Source: Agrobacterium vitis (GTDB lineage Bacteria > Pseudomonadota > Alphaproteobacteria > Rhizobiales > Rhizobiaceae). Taken from it: a stretch of 64,000 nt of DNA. The stretch covers positions 62,001 through 126,000 of the forward strand of contig NZ_JACXXJ020000004.1 in the NCBI RefSeq assembly GCF_014926405.1. Reading direction: 5' to 3'. The notes beneath the pieces are model-generated. The model was given only the letters and a program-made list of their open reading frames with translations, was not told where the DNA came from and did not search any database. The position numbers were made by a program, and so were the translations under genes. This document shows positions 28,857 through 38,110 of the stretch, piece after piece (the first letter of the stretch is position 1; every line of letters begins with the position of its first letter).

Positions 28857-29984
28857 TCAGTCGGTCCAATAGGTCCCATCAAGCGGGACAGCCATGAAGC
28901 CGTTCAGCGCCTGCCGTGTTGCCTCTATATCCATGTCGGCAAACAGTTTTGGGTGGGTCCATTTGGCGATCAATTCAAGCGCCAGCAGGTCCAGGGGCGA
29001 GTTGAAGATTTGCTGCGACAGGCCATGAACCGCACCCTTCGTGACGGCGGGGAGCCCGGCAAAGCCCGGACGGGCCAAAAGCCGTGCCATGGCGGCATGA
29101 GTGTCCTGCGCAGTATAGTGTGGGCCGATCAGCAACCCACCCCTGTTTGCCATATAGTCTCCACCACTGGCGATATAGATGTCGGGCTGGGATGCGATCA
29201 CATATTCAAGACTGATCTGCCCAAATGGCTTACCGACGAGGATATCTCCGATATTGCGTGCGTTTACGAAGTCGATGAACTTGCCAACATTGCCGGAACC
29301 GGGCGAATTGCAGCACGCCTCCTGAGTGGAAGCATGCGTCTCCAAAAACACTGCGGGCTTATCGGAAGGCTCGCTTTTGGCGATCCGTTCGGCGATCCCG
29401 GCTTTCTGCTGGCTCCGAAACGCAATAACCTTGCCGGCCTGCGCTTCGCGACCGATTGCCTTGCCGAGCACCTCAAGGCTTCGGTCGGAATTGGCAAAGG
29501 GATCCGCAACGAAATCAACGAAGATCACTGCAATCCCGGCCTGCTTGAGCTGTTCAAGCTGCTGTTCAGCCGGGTGCGAATAAAGCGACAGAACGACAAG
29601 ATCAGGCTTGGCAGCAATCACCTGCTCTGCGGAGATGTCCTGTGCGTTACTGGTTGATTTCGGCAGTGTGTCGATCTGCGGGAATCTCTGCCGGTAGGAG
29701 GCATAGAGTTCGCGTCCGAAGCGATCGATATCGTGAGGCCAGGCCGCGACAAGGCTGACCGGGTTATCGCTCAAAAAAGAAAGCGCCAAAATCAGGCGGC
29801 CGTCATCCACCAGCAATCGGCTTGCGGGCTTTGCCAGAGTGACCGTTCTGCCCTTCAGGTCGTTCAGGATAATATCGGCATGAGCGAGTGTCGGCACCAT
29901 CAAGGCAAAGACAATGATAACCAGCCATGAAGTGCATTTACCGATCATAGAAGGTTTATTGATACTCGTTACAGTGTCACGCAT
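28857..29984 (-). CDS. Periplasmic ferric-siderophore binding protein (ABC type, FepB/BtuF superfamily)
   Basis: A 375-residue protein with a signal peptide ending in VPTLAHA (cleavage before DIIL) and the two-lobed metal-chelate binding fold: GRTVTLAKPASRLLVDDGRL, EQVIAAKPDLVVLSLYSHPA, GNVGKFIDFVNARNIGD and ISLEYVIASQPDIYIASGGD. It should hand the ferric complex to an inner-membrane ABC importer, but no permease or ATPase gene is in the window. The ATG at 29984 has GGAAG upstream; 29948 is an alternative start directly before the hydrophobic core. Confidence 0.85.
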   Translation of the reverse strand: MRDTVTSINKPSMIGKCTSWLVIIVFALMVPTLAHADIILNDLKGRTVTLAKPASRLLVDDGRLILALSFLSDNPVSLVAAWPHDIDRFGRELYASYRQRFPQIDTLPKSTSNAQDISAEQVIAAKPDLVVLSLYSHPAEQQLEQLKQAGIAVIFVDFVADPFANSDRSLEVLGKAIGREAQAGKVIAFRSQQKAGIAERIAKSEPSDKPAVFLETHASTQEACCNSPGSGNVGKFIDFVNARNIGDILVGKPFGQISLEYVIASQPDIYIASGGDYMANRGGLLIGPHYTAQDTHAAMARLLARPGFAGLPAVTKGAVHGLSQQIFNSPLDLLALELIAKWTHPKLFADMDIEATRQALNGFMAVPLDGTYWTD

Positions 29985-30047
29985 CACAATTCTTCCAGCT
30001 TGCGGCCTGAACCGGCCATTGCAGGGGGCGAACATGCCGGGGTGCTA

Positions 30048-30704
30048 TCAGGGGCGGCGGCGAACCAATGTCATGCCGTCGCCAAACGGCAGCATGGACA
30101 TGTCCACGCGCTCATCGTCACGGATTTTCTGATTGAGGCTGCGCAAAGCGACTGTCTCAGGACTGTTGTCTTGCGGGTCCGCAACCGAGCGCCCCCAGAA
30201 CATATTGTCGAAGCAGATCAGCCCGCCCGGGCGCGTGAGGCGCAGGCTGTGCTCATAATAGACGTCGTAGTTTTCTTTGTCGGCATCGATATAGGTGAAA
30301 TCGAAGGTGCCGACACCCTGATCGGCAACAAGGCGTGACAGCGAGGCGACGGCATCGCCGAGCTTCAACTCAATCCGATCCGCGACACCGGCTTCCTGCC
30401 AATATCGACGCGCGATCCCCGTCCATTCCTCGCTGGAATCCAGGGCAAGGAGCTGGCCACCGGGCGGCAAGGCAAGCGCCATCGCGAGCGCACTGTAACC
30501 TGTGTAGGTTCCAATTTCGAGCACTCTCCTGGCGTCAATCGTTTTCATCAGGAAGGCAAGCAATTGGCCAGCAGGCGGAGAGGACACCATATTGCCCTCA
30601 GGCAAAGCCAATGTCTCCTCGCGCAGTTTCCGCTGCACTTCGGTCTGGCGCGTGCCGAATTCGACAGCATATTGCCGTATCTGGATGTCTGTTACGTGTT
30701 TCAT
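30048..30704 (-). CDS. Catechol-type O-methyltransferase (family 3, caffeoyl-CoA OMT-like)
   Basis: A 218-residue class I SAM-dependent methyltransferase: VLEIGTYTGYSALAMALAL (SAM site, 61-79), LALDSSEEWTGIARRYWQEA, and the metal/catechol-binding residues Asp140 (YIDADKENYDVYYEH), Asp166 and Asn167 (FDNMFWGRSV). These are the divalent-metal ligands of catechol and caffeoyl-CoA methyltransferases. GAAGGA fixes the start at 30704. It lies second in the siderophore operon, 29 nt after the receptor. Its natural target could be 2,3-dihydroxybenzoate or a DHB-Ser product; this is inferred from position and fold. Confidence 0.85.
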   Translation of the reverse strand: MKHVTDIQIRQYAVEFGTRQTEVQRKLREETLALPEGNMVSSPPAGQLLAFLMKTIDARRVLEIGTYTGYSALAMALALPPGGQLLALDSSEEWTGIARRYWQEAGVADRIELKLGDAVASLSRLVADQGVGTFDFTYIDADKENYDVYYEHSLRLTRPGGLICFDNMFWGRSVADPQDNSPETVALRSLNQKIRDDERVDMSMLPFGDGMTLVRRRP

Positions 30705-30733
30705 GTCTGATTCCTTCGTGTTTGCCAGCCACA

Positions 30734-32968
30734 TCACCACTTATAGGAGACCGTCGCCATGACCGTCCGCCCGGTTCCATAAAAGCACTGGTTGGCCGAG
30801 GCGCAGGCGGAGACGAATTCCTTGTTGAACAGGTTTGTTGCGTTGACAGCCAACTGAACGCCTTTGAACTTGAAATCGTAATTGCCGAGGTCGTAATGCG
30901 CTGAAGCGTCTACGAGCGTGTAGGACGGGACCTTCATGGCGCTTGTGTTTGCTGCATCACCATTTGTCGCGCCCATGAAGCGGACACCCGCGCCGAAGCC
31001 GAGGCCGGTCAATGCACCTGAGTTGATTGTGTAGTCACCCCAAAGGCTGGCCATATGATCGGGTGTGCCGACAGGTGTCTTTCCGATGGTACTTGCAACA
31101 TTGCTCTTTGTCACTTCGGCATCGGTATAGGTGTAGGAAGCACTGATATTCAGGTTGTCCGTGATTGCGAATTTGGCACCAAGTTCGATACCACGCGAGC
31201 GCACTTCGCCGGTCTGCGTCTGGCAGGTGGTTGAGCTACAACCCGTCAGCGTCGTGTTCGTGCTGGTGTGCTGCAAATCCGTTGTCAGAACATTCTGCTG
31301 TGTGAGATCGTAGAGTGCGACGGTGAACAGAGCATCGAAACTCGTCGGCTGGTACTTTATACCAACCTCGTATTGTTGGCCTGTTGTCGGATCAAAAGTC
31401 TTCCCGCCGTATCCAGTACCCATTGTCGGATCGAACGAGGTGGCATAGCTCGCATATGGCGCGATACCATTGTCGAATTCGTAGAGCAGGCCAACTTTCC
31501 ATGTGAAGGCAGCATCCTGCGTATCGTACTTCTGCGACGCTCCTGTCGACAGCGTTGTCGTTGAGCTATCGATTGAAGACCAGTCATAACGACCTGCCAG
31601 CACAAAAGCCCAGTTGTCCAGTTTCATCTGATCCTGGGCATAGATGCCGGTCTGATGGCGTATCTGATCCTGACGCCCGGTCAAGGTTACATTTGGCGTG
31701 CTTTCGTAGACTGGGTTGAGATAATTGATATACGTTGTCGTGCCGTTGCCATAGGTCGATGTGGCATCAAGCTGCTGATAATCGACCCCGAGCAGGAGTT
31801 TGTGGTTGAGCGACGCAGTGCTAAAGTCCGCCTGCGCCTGATTATCTACAGCGAGCGAATTGAATTGCTCGATATAGTGCGTCGCTTGCCGGCCGAGGCA
31901 GAGATATGCCACACCGCCGCACGCAGCAGCGGAAGCCCAGGCACTGCCCCCCGCCGGAACCGAGTATCCCTTGAAGTCGCTGCTGCTGTGCATGAACCGC
32001 AGATTTTGCCGCAGCGTCCACACCTCATCTACGTGATGTTCGAATTCGTAGCCGAATGTGGCCTGTTTCCGGGAGAAGGTATTGTAATTTGGATTACCGC
32101 TAAAGAAATCTGAGCGGATCTGGCCGTTGGGATTGGCTTGCAATGTCCCAAGAGCTGGCATCCAGTTGGTGAGCGTCGCGTTTGGATCGCGCGTATAGCT
32201 CGCTTTGATCGTCAAGGTCGTGTCTGCGTCCGGCGCCCAGGTCAAGGAGGGTGCTACCGCAACTCGCTTGCTATCCGTATAGTCGACACCAAGATCATAG
32301 AGACGGCCAACGCCAGTCAGACGGTACAGAAGAGCACCTTCCTCGTCGACAGGGCCGGTGAAATCGTAGCCCACCTCGGCGCGTCCATTGTTGCCGAAGC
32401 GGGTGAAGACTTCATGCGATGCCTCTGCCTCCGGCTTCTTAGTGACCAGATTGACCAAACCGCCAGGATTGCCCGAACCGTAGAGCACAGAGGCCGGTCC
32501 GCGCATGATTTCGATACGATCGATAAGATACGAATCCACCGAGGGAACATCGTAGTTTATACCGGTGGGGAGTTTAAGACCGTCCAGATAATGGATGTAG
32601 TTTGCATTCGGGCCGAAACCACCAAATCCGCGAATGAATACGCTGTCGAAGCGATCTCCGGGCCGCGATCCGGTCGTAACGCCAGGCTCATAGCGCAAGG
32701 CAGATGAAACGCTGGTCGCACCTTGCTTCGTGAGTTGGTCGCCCGTCACCACGGAAACCGATTGCGGGGTTTCGGCAATTGGCGTGTCCGTTTTGCTGCC
32801 GCTGCGGGCACGCTTGACGATCGGACCCTTATCCTGAGTGCCATTCGCCGTGACAGTGATCGCTTCCAGGATCGTCGTGGCCTTATCGTCGGCGACCGCA
32901 TGCGCTGTGATCGCAAGGAGGCTTACCGTCCCTGTAAATGCTCCTGCAAGAACCTGTCTGTAACGCAT
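30734..32968 (-). CDS. TonB-dependent ferric-siderophore receptor
   Basis: A 744-residue outer-membrane receptor with signal peptide (LAGAFTGTVSLLAITAHAVA), a TonB-box-like EAITVTA soon after, a plug domain (TPQSVSVVTGDQLTKQGATS, IDRIEIMRGPASVLYGSGNP, GGLVNLVTKKP) and a 22-strand-type barrel ending in aromatic VSYKW. It resembles the FhuA/FoxA-like siderophore receptor group rather than classical FepA. There is no N-terminal signalling domain. First gene of the operon, with GGGGGAG before the ATG; it should import the ferric form of the encoded siderophore or its variant. Confidence 0.92.
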   Translation of the reverse strand: MRYRQVLAGAFTGTVSLLAITAHAVADDKATTILEAITVTANGTQDKGPIVKRARSGSKTDTPIAETPQSVSVVTGDQLTKQGATSVSSALRYEPGVTTGSRPGDRFDSVFIRGFGGFGPNANYIHYLDGLKLPTGINYDVPSVDSYLIDRIEIMRGPASVLYGSGNPGGLVNLVTKKPEAEASHEVFTRFGNNGRAEVGYDFTGPVDEEGALLYRLTGVGRLYDLGVDYTDSKRVAVAPSLTWAPDADTTLTIKASYTRDPNATLTNWMPALGTLQANPNGQIRSDFFSGNPNYNTFSRKQATFGYEFEHHVDEVWTLRQNLRFMHSSSDFKGYSVPAGGSAWASAAACGGVAYLCLGRQATHYIEQFNSLAVDNQAQADFSTASLNHKLLLGVDYQQLDATSTYGNGTTTYINYLNPVYESTPNVTLTGRQDQIRHQTGIYAQDQMKLDNWAFVLAGRYDWSSIDSSTTTLSTGASQKYDTQDAAFTWKVGLLYEFDNGIAPYASYATSFDPTMGTGYGGKTFDPTTGQQYEVGIKYQPTSFDALFTVALYDLTQQNVLTTDLQHTSTNTTLTGCSSTTCQTQTGEVRSRGIELGAKFAITDNLNISASYTYTDAEVTKSNVASTIGKTPVGTPDHMASLWGDYTINSGALTGLGFGAGVRFMGATNGDAANTSAMKVPSYTLVDASAHYDLGNYDFKFKGVQLAVNATNLFNKEFVSACASANQCFYGTGRTVMATVSYKW

Positions 32969-33176
32969 TTGCTCCCCCTTGATCGCAGCGCAAAATTACT
33001 CGTCTTCCTCATCAATGGACGTGATTGAAAGCGAAGATATAAAAGATGATGTATTTAATCATGTTTATTCCTATAAGCATTTGAGAGCGGAAGGCCATTG
33101 CGAAATTGTTTGAGAAAACGCCATTTTCGTTTGGAAAATTGTCGCCGCCTCGCTGCAAATGAGGGAAGATCTTCAG
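32969..33176. promoter_or_regulatory. Divergent promoter region of receptor operon and AraC regulator
   Basis: About 200 bp, AT-rich in the middle, with a short dyad ATGAT-N7-ATCAT at 33046-33062. It must hold promoters in both directions and probably the AraC site; an iron-responsive (RirA/Irr) site is expected from rhizobial biology but none was clearly recognised. Confidence 0.5.
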
Positions 33177-34166
33177 ATGAGTTCTATGATCAAAGCGCAT
33201 GAGTTCTTCGATCAAATGCATAAGGAAAATCATACCTTCCGCCTGCTGACGTCGAACATTGCCCCAAACGACACGCTGTTGCGTGGCACCATAAGCAAGG
33301 CGACCGTTCGGAATGGTTTGATGGTCCATTATTCGGACGTCACCAATCTTTGCGATCTTCACACGGAAGCCGAATGTGCACCTCACCTGGGAATCAAATT
33401 ATTCTTTCAAGGGGGCGTCAGCGCCAGCATCGGTGACGAGAACATCCCTATGCCGCATCGGCTCGATAATCAGGATCGTTGGGTTCCGTCAGCAACCTTG
33501 TTTCACCAAAAGGAACGGGAAGTGTTCCGGCGGAGCGCTGCGAGGGGTGACCGTGTCCGAAAGCTGACGATCAAGATCTTTCCGGAATGGCTCGAATCGG
33601 GCGATGTCTTTACGGATGCCAGCGCATGTGGATTAAAACTTTTCACGTCTCAGCGGCTTGCGGCACGCTCGTGGAAGCCAAGCGCATCGCTTGTGGCATT
33701 GGCCACTCAAGCCATCACGCCTCCGCGTCTCGAGCCGTATTTGGCGCGGCTTTATATGGAAAGCCGCACACTGGAGATCATCGCGGACGCGTTCTCCCAA
33801 TTGGGAGAAGTGTCTTCTGCGTCGGCCCCTCGCCTGCGGCTGAGCGCGATGGAAAATCGGCGACTACACCGCGCGGAGGAATTGCTGAAGAACAGCAACA
33901 ATCCGCCTTCCCTGGAGAGATTGGCGTCGGAAGTCGGCGTAAGCGTGAACACGCTCCAGCGACTGTTCCATGTGACCCATGGCACGACAGTGTTTCACTA
34001 CATCAGACGATTCAGGATGGAAAAGGCAAGAAACGCTCTGGAAAAAGAGGGATTTACCATTGCGCAAGCGGCCTATGTCGCAGGCTATACCAGTCCAGCG
34101 AACTTCGCGACCGCTTTTAAGAAAAACTACGGATTCTCTCCAAAAGAAGCTCGATTGCGCCGTTGA
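33177..34166 (+). CDS. AraC-family regulator, PchR-like siderophore sensor
   Basis: About 329 residues. The C-terminal 100 form the double HTH (LERLASEVGVSVNTLQRLFH; EGFTIAQAAYVAGYTSPANF, then KKNYGFSPKEARLRR); the N-terminal part lacks a standard cupin motif but resembles PchR/YbtA-type sensors in length. The start at 33177 has GAGGGA upstream; an ATG at 33159 lacks one. Divergent from the TonB receptor operon, it probably activates it on binding the ferric siderophore, as PchR does. Confidence 0.87.
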   Translation: MSSMIKAHEFFDQMHKENHTFRLLTSNIAPNDTLLRGTISKATVRNGLMVHYSDVTNLCDLHTEAECAPHLGIKLFFQGGVSASIGDENIPMPHRLDNQDRWVPSATLFHQKEREVFRRSAARGDRVRKLTIKIFPEWLESGDVFTDASACGLKLFTSQRLAARSWKPSASLVALATQAITPPRLEPYLARLYMESRTLEIIADAFSQLGEVSSASAPRLRLSAMENRRLHRAEELLKNSNNPPSLERLASEVGVSVNTLQRLFHVTHGTTVFHYIRRFRMEKARNALEKEGFTIAQAAYVAGYTSPANFATAFKKNYGFSPKEARLRR

Positions 34167-34176
34167 CGGTGCCACC

Positions 34177-34263
34177 GGCACTGTAAACTTACCGCCGTGA
34201 ACGCAACATCTAGGCGTGAGGAATTAGTTCATACGGTGTGAAGGCTCGCGAGTTGGTGCCATG
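34177..34263 (-). repeat. IS6-family right end, right border of the siderophore island
   Basis: Starts GGCACTGTAAACTTACC only 10 bp after the AraC stop and reads, on the minus strand, as the C-terminus and terminus of the same IS as at 19010-19096 (85/87 identity, inverted). The rest of the element is gone. Confidence 0.85.
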
Positions 34264-34333
34264 GCACCGTAGAGTCAACCTGTCCGCGATAGACCTGTGC
34301 GATCTTTCAGTGTGACCCAAGTCCCTCGTGAAC

Positions 34334-34521
34334 GCCTTTATCGACATCGTAAACTTAAAGGCCACGAGGGCAAACCATAGCGCCGGCCGAGTTCGTCGGT
34401 CATGCTCGGGCAATTTTCGCCCACAGGTCCATCGCTGCTGAACGCAGTTCGCGATGATGGCTGGAGGGGATGTCGTGGCGCGGGATGTGGAACAGGTTGG
34501 CAATCGGGTCATGGATAGAAA
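34334..34521 (-). pseudogene. 3' remnant of another IS6-family element
   Basis: The minus strand encodes LSIHDPIANLFHIPRHDIPS and HHRELRSAAMDLWAKIARA with a stop at 34400-34402, the C-terminus of an IS6-family transposase. About 65 bp further lies a terminus (GCCTTTATCGACATCGTAAA on the plus strand) that resembles the left end of the fragment at 54561. The other side is cut by the IS5 element at 34522. Confidence 0.75.
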
Positions 34522-35651
34522 GGCGTTGGTGCGCGGATCAGCTAATGTGCGGTATTCGGTCTTTGATCTTCTGGCTTATTTGGTTTCTCCCGCCGATGCT
34601 GGGCAACGAACGGATTTCGGGCGTGCGCAGGCTAGCATTCGGTTAAGAATGGCGACGCCGATCGCAGCTTCTGTCTGTTGAGCGAGGAATGACCGAGCGC
34701 GCAAACGCTGTCCAATGACGCCTTTATATCGACCCATCGCGGTTTCAACCAATGCTCGTTTGCCATAGCCGGTAGATGCCTGCCATTTCAACCGGCCATC
34801 TATCTGGGCGGACGCGATGTGGTCGTCTCTCTGGCAGGACGCTTGGGCGCAGGGTTGTTCTACCGCGTTCGATCGCGGTGGAATGACGACCTTTGCGCCT
34901 GCGCTGTGACGCAGAACTGCGTCGTAAGTTGGATAGCCATCATAGGCTCCATCGGCCGTGAACTGGCCGATCTCATCATCGATCTGATCCAGCAACGGCT
35001 TCAGCTGCGAAGTGTCGCCGGCTTCCTGATCCGTCAGGCTATGGGCAATGATCTCGCCACTGTCCGCGTCAACAGCCAGGTGCAGTTTGCGCCAACCACG
35101 CCGGGACTTTGTCCCATGCTTTTCTTCCAGCCATTGGCCGGTGCCATAGACATTGAGCCCGGTGCTGTCGACCAGAACATGAATGGGTCCGTCTGGCACA
35201 TGCTGCCGGTCGGTGCTTCTGGCCGATGGCTTCCAGGTTCTGGCCCTGCGGCTGAGCGTGGTGTGATCGGACACAGGCAGATCCAGCGCCATCATATCAA
35301 GCACCGAACTCAAAAGCCCTTCGCTCTGGCGTAACCGCAGCCCAAACACCATGCCCAGCATCAGCGTCGTTTCGATCGCCAGATCCGAATAGAGAGGCTG
35401 GCCACCGCGCGTTTTGCGACGTGGAGCCGCCCAGCCTGCCAGCGCCTCTGGCGTTATCCAAAGAGTTAAACGGCCACGGCGGCGAAGACCCGCCTCATAC
35501 TCTTGCCAGTTTATCACTTTGAACTTCATTTTACCGATGTGAGGGCGGCGGGAAGCGTTATGTTTGTGCGGCATCCGGGATCAATCTTGCTATTTTCGAT
35601 CGCAGCCACATAGTTGCAAAACGTTGAAAATTTGATCCCCGCACCAACGCC
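34522..35651 (-). mobile_element. IS5-family insertion sequence
   Basis: About 1.13 kb bounded by 19-bp inverted repeats, GGCGTTGGTGCGCGGATCA at 34522-34540 and its inverse complement at 35633-35651 with one mismatch. It encloses an intact transposase and is inserted in the IS6 remnant. No clear target duplication. Confidence 0.75.
34576..35529 (-). CDS. IS5-family transposase
   Basis: A 317-residue DDE transposase starting MKFKVINWQEYEAGLRRRG; catalytic blocks HVLVDSTGLNVYG (D), FTADGAYDGYPTYDAV (D) and the YREK-like region SNAVEQPCAQASCQRDDHIA ... GYGKRALVETAMGRYKGVIG (E). An upstream in-frame Met at 35574 would add 15 residues; the shorter start matches family length. Appears intact. Confidence 0.9.
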   Translation of the reverse strand: MKFKVINWQEYEAGLRRRGRLTLWITPEALAGWAAPRRKTRGGQPLYSDLAIETTLMLGMVFGLRLRQSEGLLSSVLDMMALDLPVSDHTTLSRRARTWKPSARSTDRQHVPDGPIHVLVDSTGLNVYGTGQWLEEKHGTKSRRGWRKLHLAVDADSGEIIAHSLTDQEAGDTSQLKPLLDQIDDEIGQFTADGAYDGYPTYDAVLRHSAGAKVVIPPRSNAVEQPCAQASCQRDDHIASAQIDGRLKWQASTGYGKRALVETAMGRYKGVIGQRLRARSFLAQQTEAAIGVAILNRMLACARPKSVRCPASAGETK

Positions 35652-36095
35652 CATTTGCGTGGGTTCGCGCAGTAAGATTAGCGTCTGTGGCATATCGGCG
35701 TCGGGACCGTCGGTCGTCTTGCCGTCGATCAATCGACGTCCAAAACCGCCGGGGACTGCCGAACTATCTCTGTACCAATTTATACCATTGCGGGAATCGG
35801 GCTCAATATTCACACCTCGTAAAGGACCCCATCCGTAAATTCTCATTTCGAAATGTAACTATCGGCTGTGATTCGCGTATGGACAGTTTTCGGCTCAGTT
35901 AAGAGTATGGAGACGTACTGTTGGGGTTGGCGCGGGCTTTTGTGCCAGAGCTCTTTTTAAAAGCCTTTGGCCAATCTCCGTCTAGCATCGAGTTGAAGCC
36001 CGATGGCACGATCGTGAATAGAATTTCTGTCAAACACTCGGTTACCCGACCTTCTCAAACATGTCCACCCAACAATTCTGTTTAGGCGAGCCATC
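35652..36095. other. Gene-free stretch before the chemoreceptor
   Basis: About 440 bp. A minus-strand frame from an ATG at 35846 (MRIYGWGPLRGVNIEPDSRN ...) stays open into the IS5 end and might be a gene truncated by that insertion, but no family is recognised. The 3' part is the leader of the chemoreceptor gene. Confidence 0.4.
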
Positions 36096-38054
36096 ATGTC
36101 ATCACTCAATAATTTCCGTATTCTCACAAAAATCGCCCTGACGTTCATTCTCTTGATCGCGATCAGCCTGGGTGTCAGCATACTGAGCTTCCAGTCCCTT
36201 TCGAAGATCGAAGAAACGGCACGGATGACCGACCACACCTACAAGGTTATCCGCGCGTTGAACGGCATCACCACCTCCATGGTCAACCAGGAAACAGGAC
36301 TGCGCGGCTATCTCCTGTCTGCTGACGATAAGTTTCTCGCACCTCAAAAGGCGGGCCTGATCGACTATAAGCTAAATCTTGACGAGGTCCGGCAGTTGAC
36401 CTCGGACAACCCGGCGCAACAAAAACGCCTTGATGCCCTTGAGGCACTTGTGACGACGTGGCGCCAAAAAATTGCCGATCCCGAACTGGCGCTGATGGCC
36501 AATGTCGGGACGCGCGATCAGGCGCGCGCGATCGCAGTCGGAGGAGCGGGGAAAGCATCGATGGACGGGCTAAGAGGTGTCGCCCAGGAGATGATCGACG
36601 TCGAATCCGAACTTCTAAAAACACGGAGCGCTGAAGGTGAAGCGGCTGCCGCGTCGGCACGCTTCAGCAATTGGGTGGGCGGTGGCGCCATGCTTTTCTT
36701 GTCCGCATTGGCTTTGCTTGCTTTGAACTACGGTATCGTTCGTCCTTTGCGCGGCCTTAATGCCGCCATGCGAACGCTCTCGGACGGCCGAACCGACATC
36801 GTGATCCCTGGCCATGACCGCAAGGACGAGCTCGGTGAGATGAGCGACGCCGTCGAGGTCTTCCGTCAGGCGGCGATCGCCAACAAGCAACTGGAATCCG
36901 AAGCGCACGCCAATCGCCTTCAGGCCGATGCCGATCGGGTGAGGCTGACGGAAGAGGCGGAAGCCACCGCGCAATCCCGGCTCAACAAGGCGACATCGGG
37001 TCTCGCGACAGGCCTTAAGCGCCTGGCAGCCGGTGATCTGTCGTTCATGATCACCGAACCATTTTCCGCCGATTTCGAGCCGCTCCGTCACGATCTTAAC
37101 GGTGCGATCGAGCAGTTGGGCCAGACGCTACAGGCTGTCGCAGAGGCGACGAGCATGATCGACAGTGGCTCGCAGGAAATAAGCCGCGGCGCTGACGACT
37201 TGTCCAAACGGACCGAACAGCAAGCGGCTTCGCTGGAGGAAACCGCTGCAGCGCTCGATCAGATCACGGCCAACGTTTCCAACTCTTCCAAGCGTGCGGA
37301 CGAGGCACGGACCGTTGCGATTCAAGCCAACGCCAACGCCAACGAGTCCGGCAAGGTGGTGGCGAAAGCCGTTGAGGCTATGGGCAAGATAGAAACCTCG
37401 TCCAAAGAGGTCTCCAATATCATCGGCGTCATCGACGAGATCGCGTTTCAGACAAATCTTCTTGCGCTCAATGCTGGCGTCGAGGCGGCACGGGCAGGGG
37501 AAGCCGGCAAAGGCTTCGCCGTCGTTGCCCAAGAAGTGCGTGAACTCGCCCAGCGCTCTGCCAAGGCTGCCAAGGAAATAAAGGAGTTGATCCGAAATTC
37601 CTCGGTCGAGGTCCAGAACGGCGTCAAGCTGGTCAGCGAGACCGGCGAAGCGCTGAAGATCATCGAGGGCTATATCGTGGCGTTCAACCAGCACATGGAC
37701 GCGATTGCGACGTCAGCCCGCGAACAATCGGTCGGTCTTGGCGAGGTCAATACCGCCGTCAACCAGATGGATCAGGTGACCCAGCAGAACGCCGCCATGG
37801 TGGAGGAAACGAGTGCGGCCGGCGCGACACTCGCCGGAGAGAGTAGCAAGCTTCGTCAATTGATCGGCCAGTTCGTGCTGGGTGGGCAGCAGACCCAGTC
37901 GCAAGTCAACGCCCTTCGGCAGACTGCCAGCGCAATGTCGATCGCGACACCCGCGCATCGTCCGGTCTCTGCCCCTGCCCGCAGGCTTTCAGGGCAGCCT
38001 GCGAGGGCTTTCTCAGGCAACGCCGCCGTCAAGGAAAGCTGGGAGGAGTTCTGA
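36096..38054 (+). CDS. Methyl-accepting chemotaxis protein (CHASE3-type sensor)
   Basis: A 652-residue chemoreceptor: TM1 at about 12-33, periplasmic CHASE3-like four-helix domain ([34 protein letters not shown]), TM2 at about 190-210, HAMP segment(s), and the signalling domain with the hairpin tip [20 protein letters not shown] and [20 protein letters not shown]. The protein ends in SWEEF, a likely docking pentapeptide for CheR/CheB. No chemotaxis neighbours are present, so it must feed a chromosomal pathway. Ligand unknown. Confidence 0.92.
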   Translation: MSSLNNFRILTKIALTFILLIAISLGVSILSFQSLSKIEETARMTDHTYKVIRALNGITTSMVNQETGLRGYLLSADDKFLAPQKAGLIDYKLNLDEVRQLTSDNPAQQKRLDALEALVTTWRQKIADPELALMANVGTRDQARAIAVGGAGKASMDGLRGVAQEMIDVESELLKTRSAEGEAAAASARFSNWVGGGAMLFLSALALLALNYGIVRPLRGLNAAMRTLSDGRTDIVIPGHDRKDELGEMSDAVEVFRQAAIANKQLESEAHANRLQADADRVRLTEEAEATAQSRLNKATSGLATGLKRLAAGDLSFMITEPFSADFEPLRHDLNGAIEQLGQTLQAVAEATSMIDSGSQEISRGADDLSKRTEQQAASLEETAAALDQITANVSNSSKRADEARTVAIQANANANESGKVVAKAVEAMGKIETSSKEVSNIIGVIDEIAFQTNLLALNAGVEAARAGEAGKGFAVVAQEVRELAQRSAKAAKEIKELIRNSSVEVQNGVKLVSETGEALKIIEGYIVAFNQHMDAIATSAREQSVGLGEVNTAVNQMDQVTQQNAAMVEETSAAGATLAGESSKLRQLIGQFVLGGQQTQSQVNALRQTASAMSIATPAHRPVSAPARRLSGQPARAFSGNAAVKESWEEF

Positions 38055-38110
38055 TGATCTCCCATCATCTTTTGACTTCGATACAGGCGTTATGCTTGAG
38101 ATCGGCGCCT

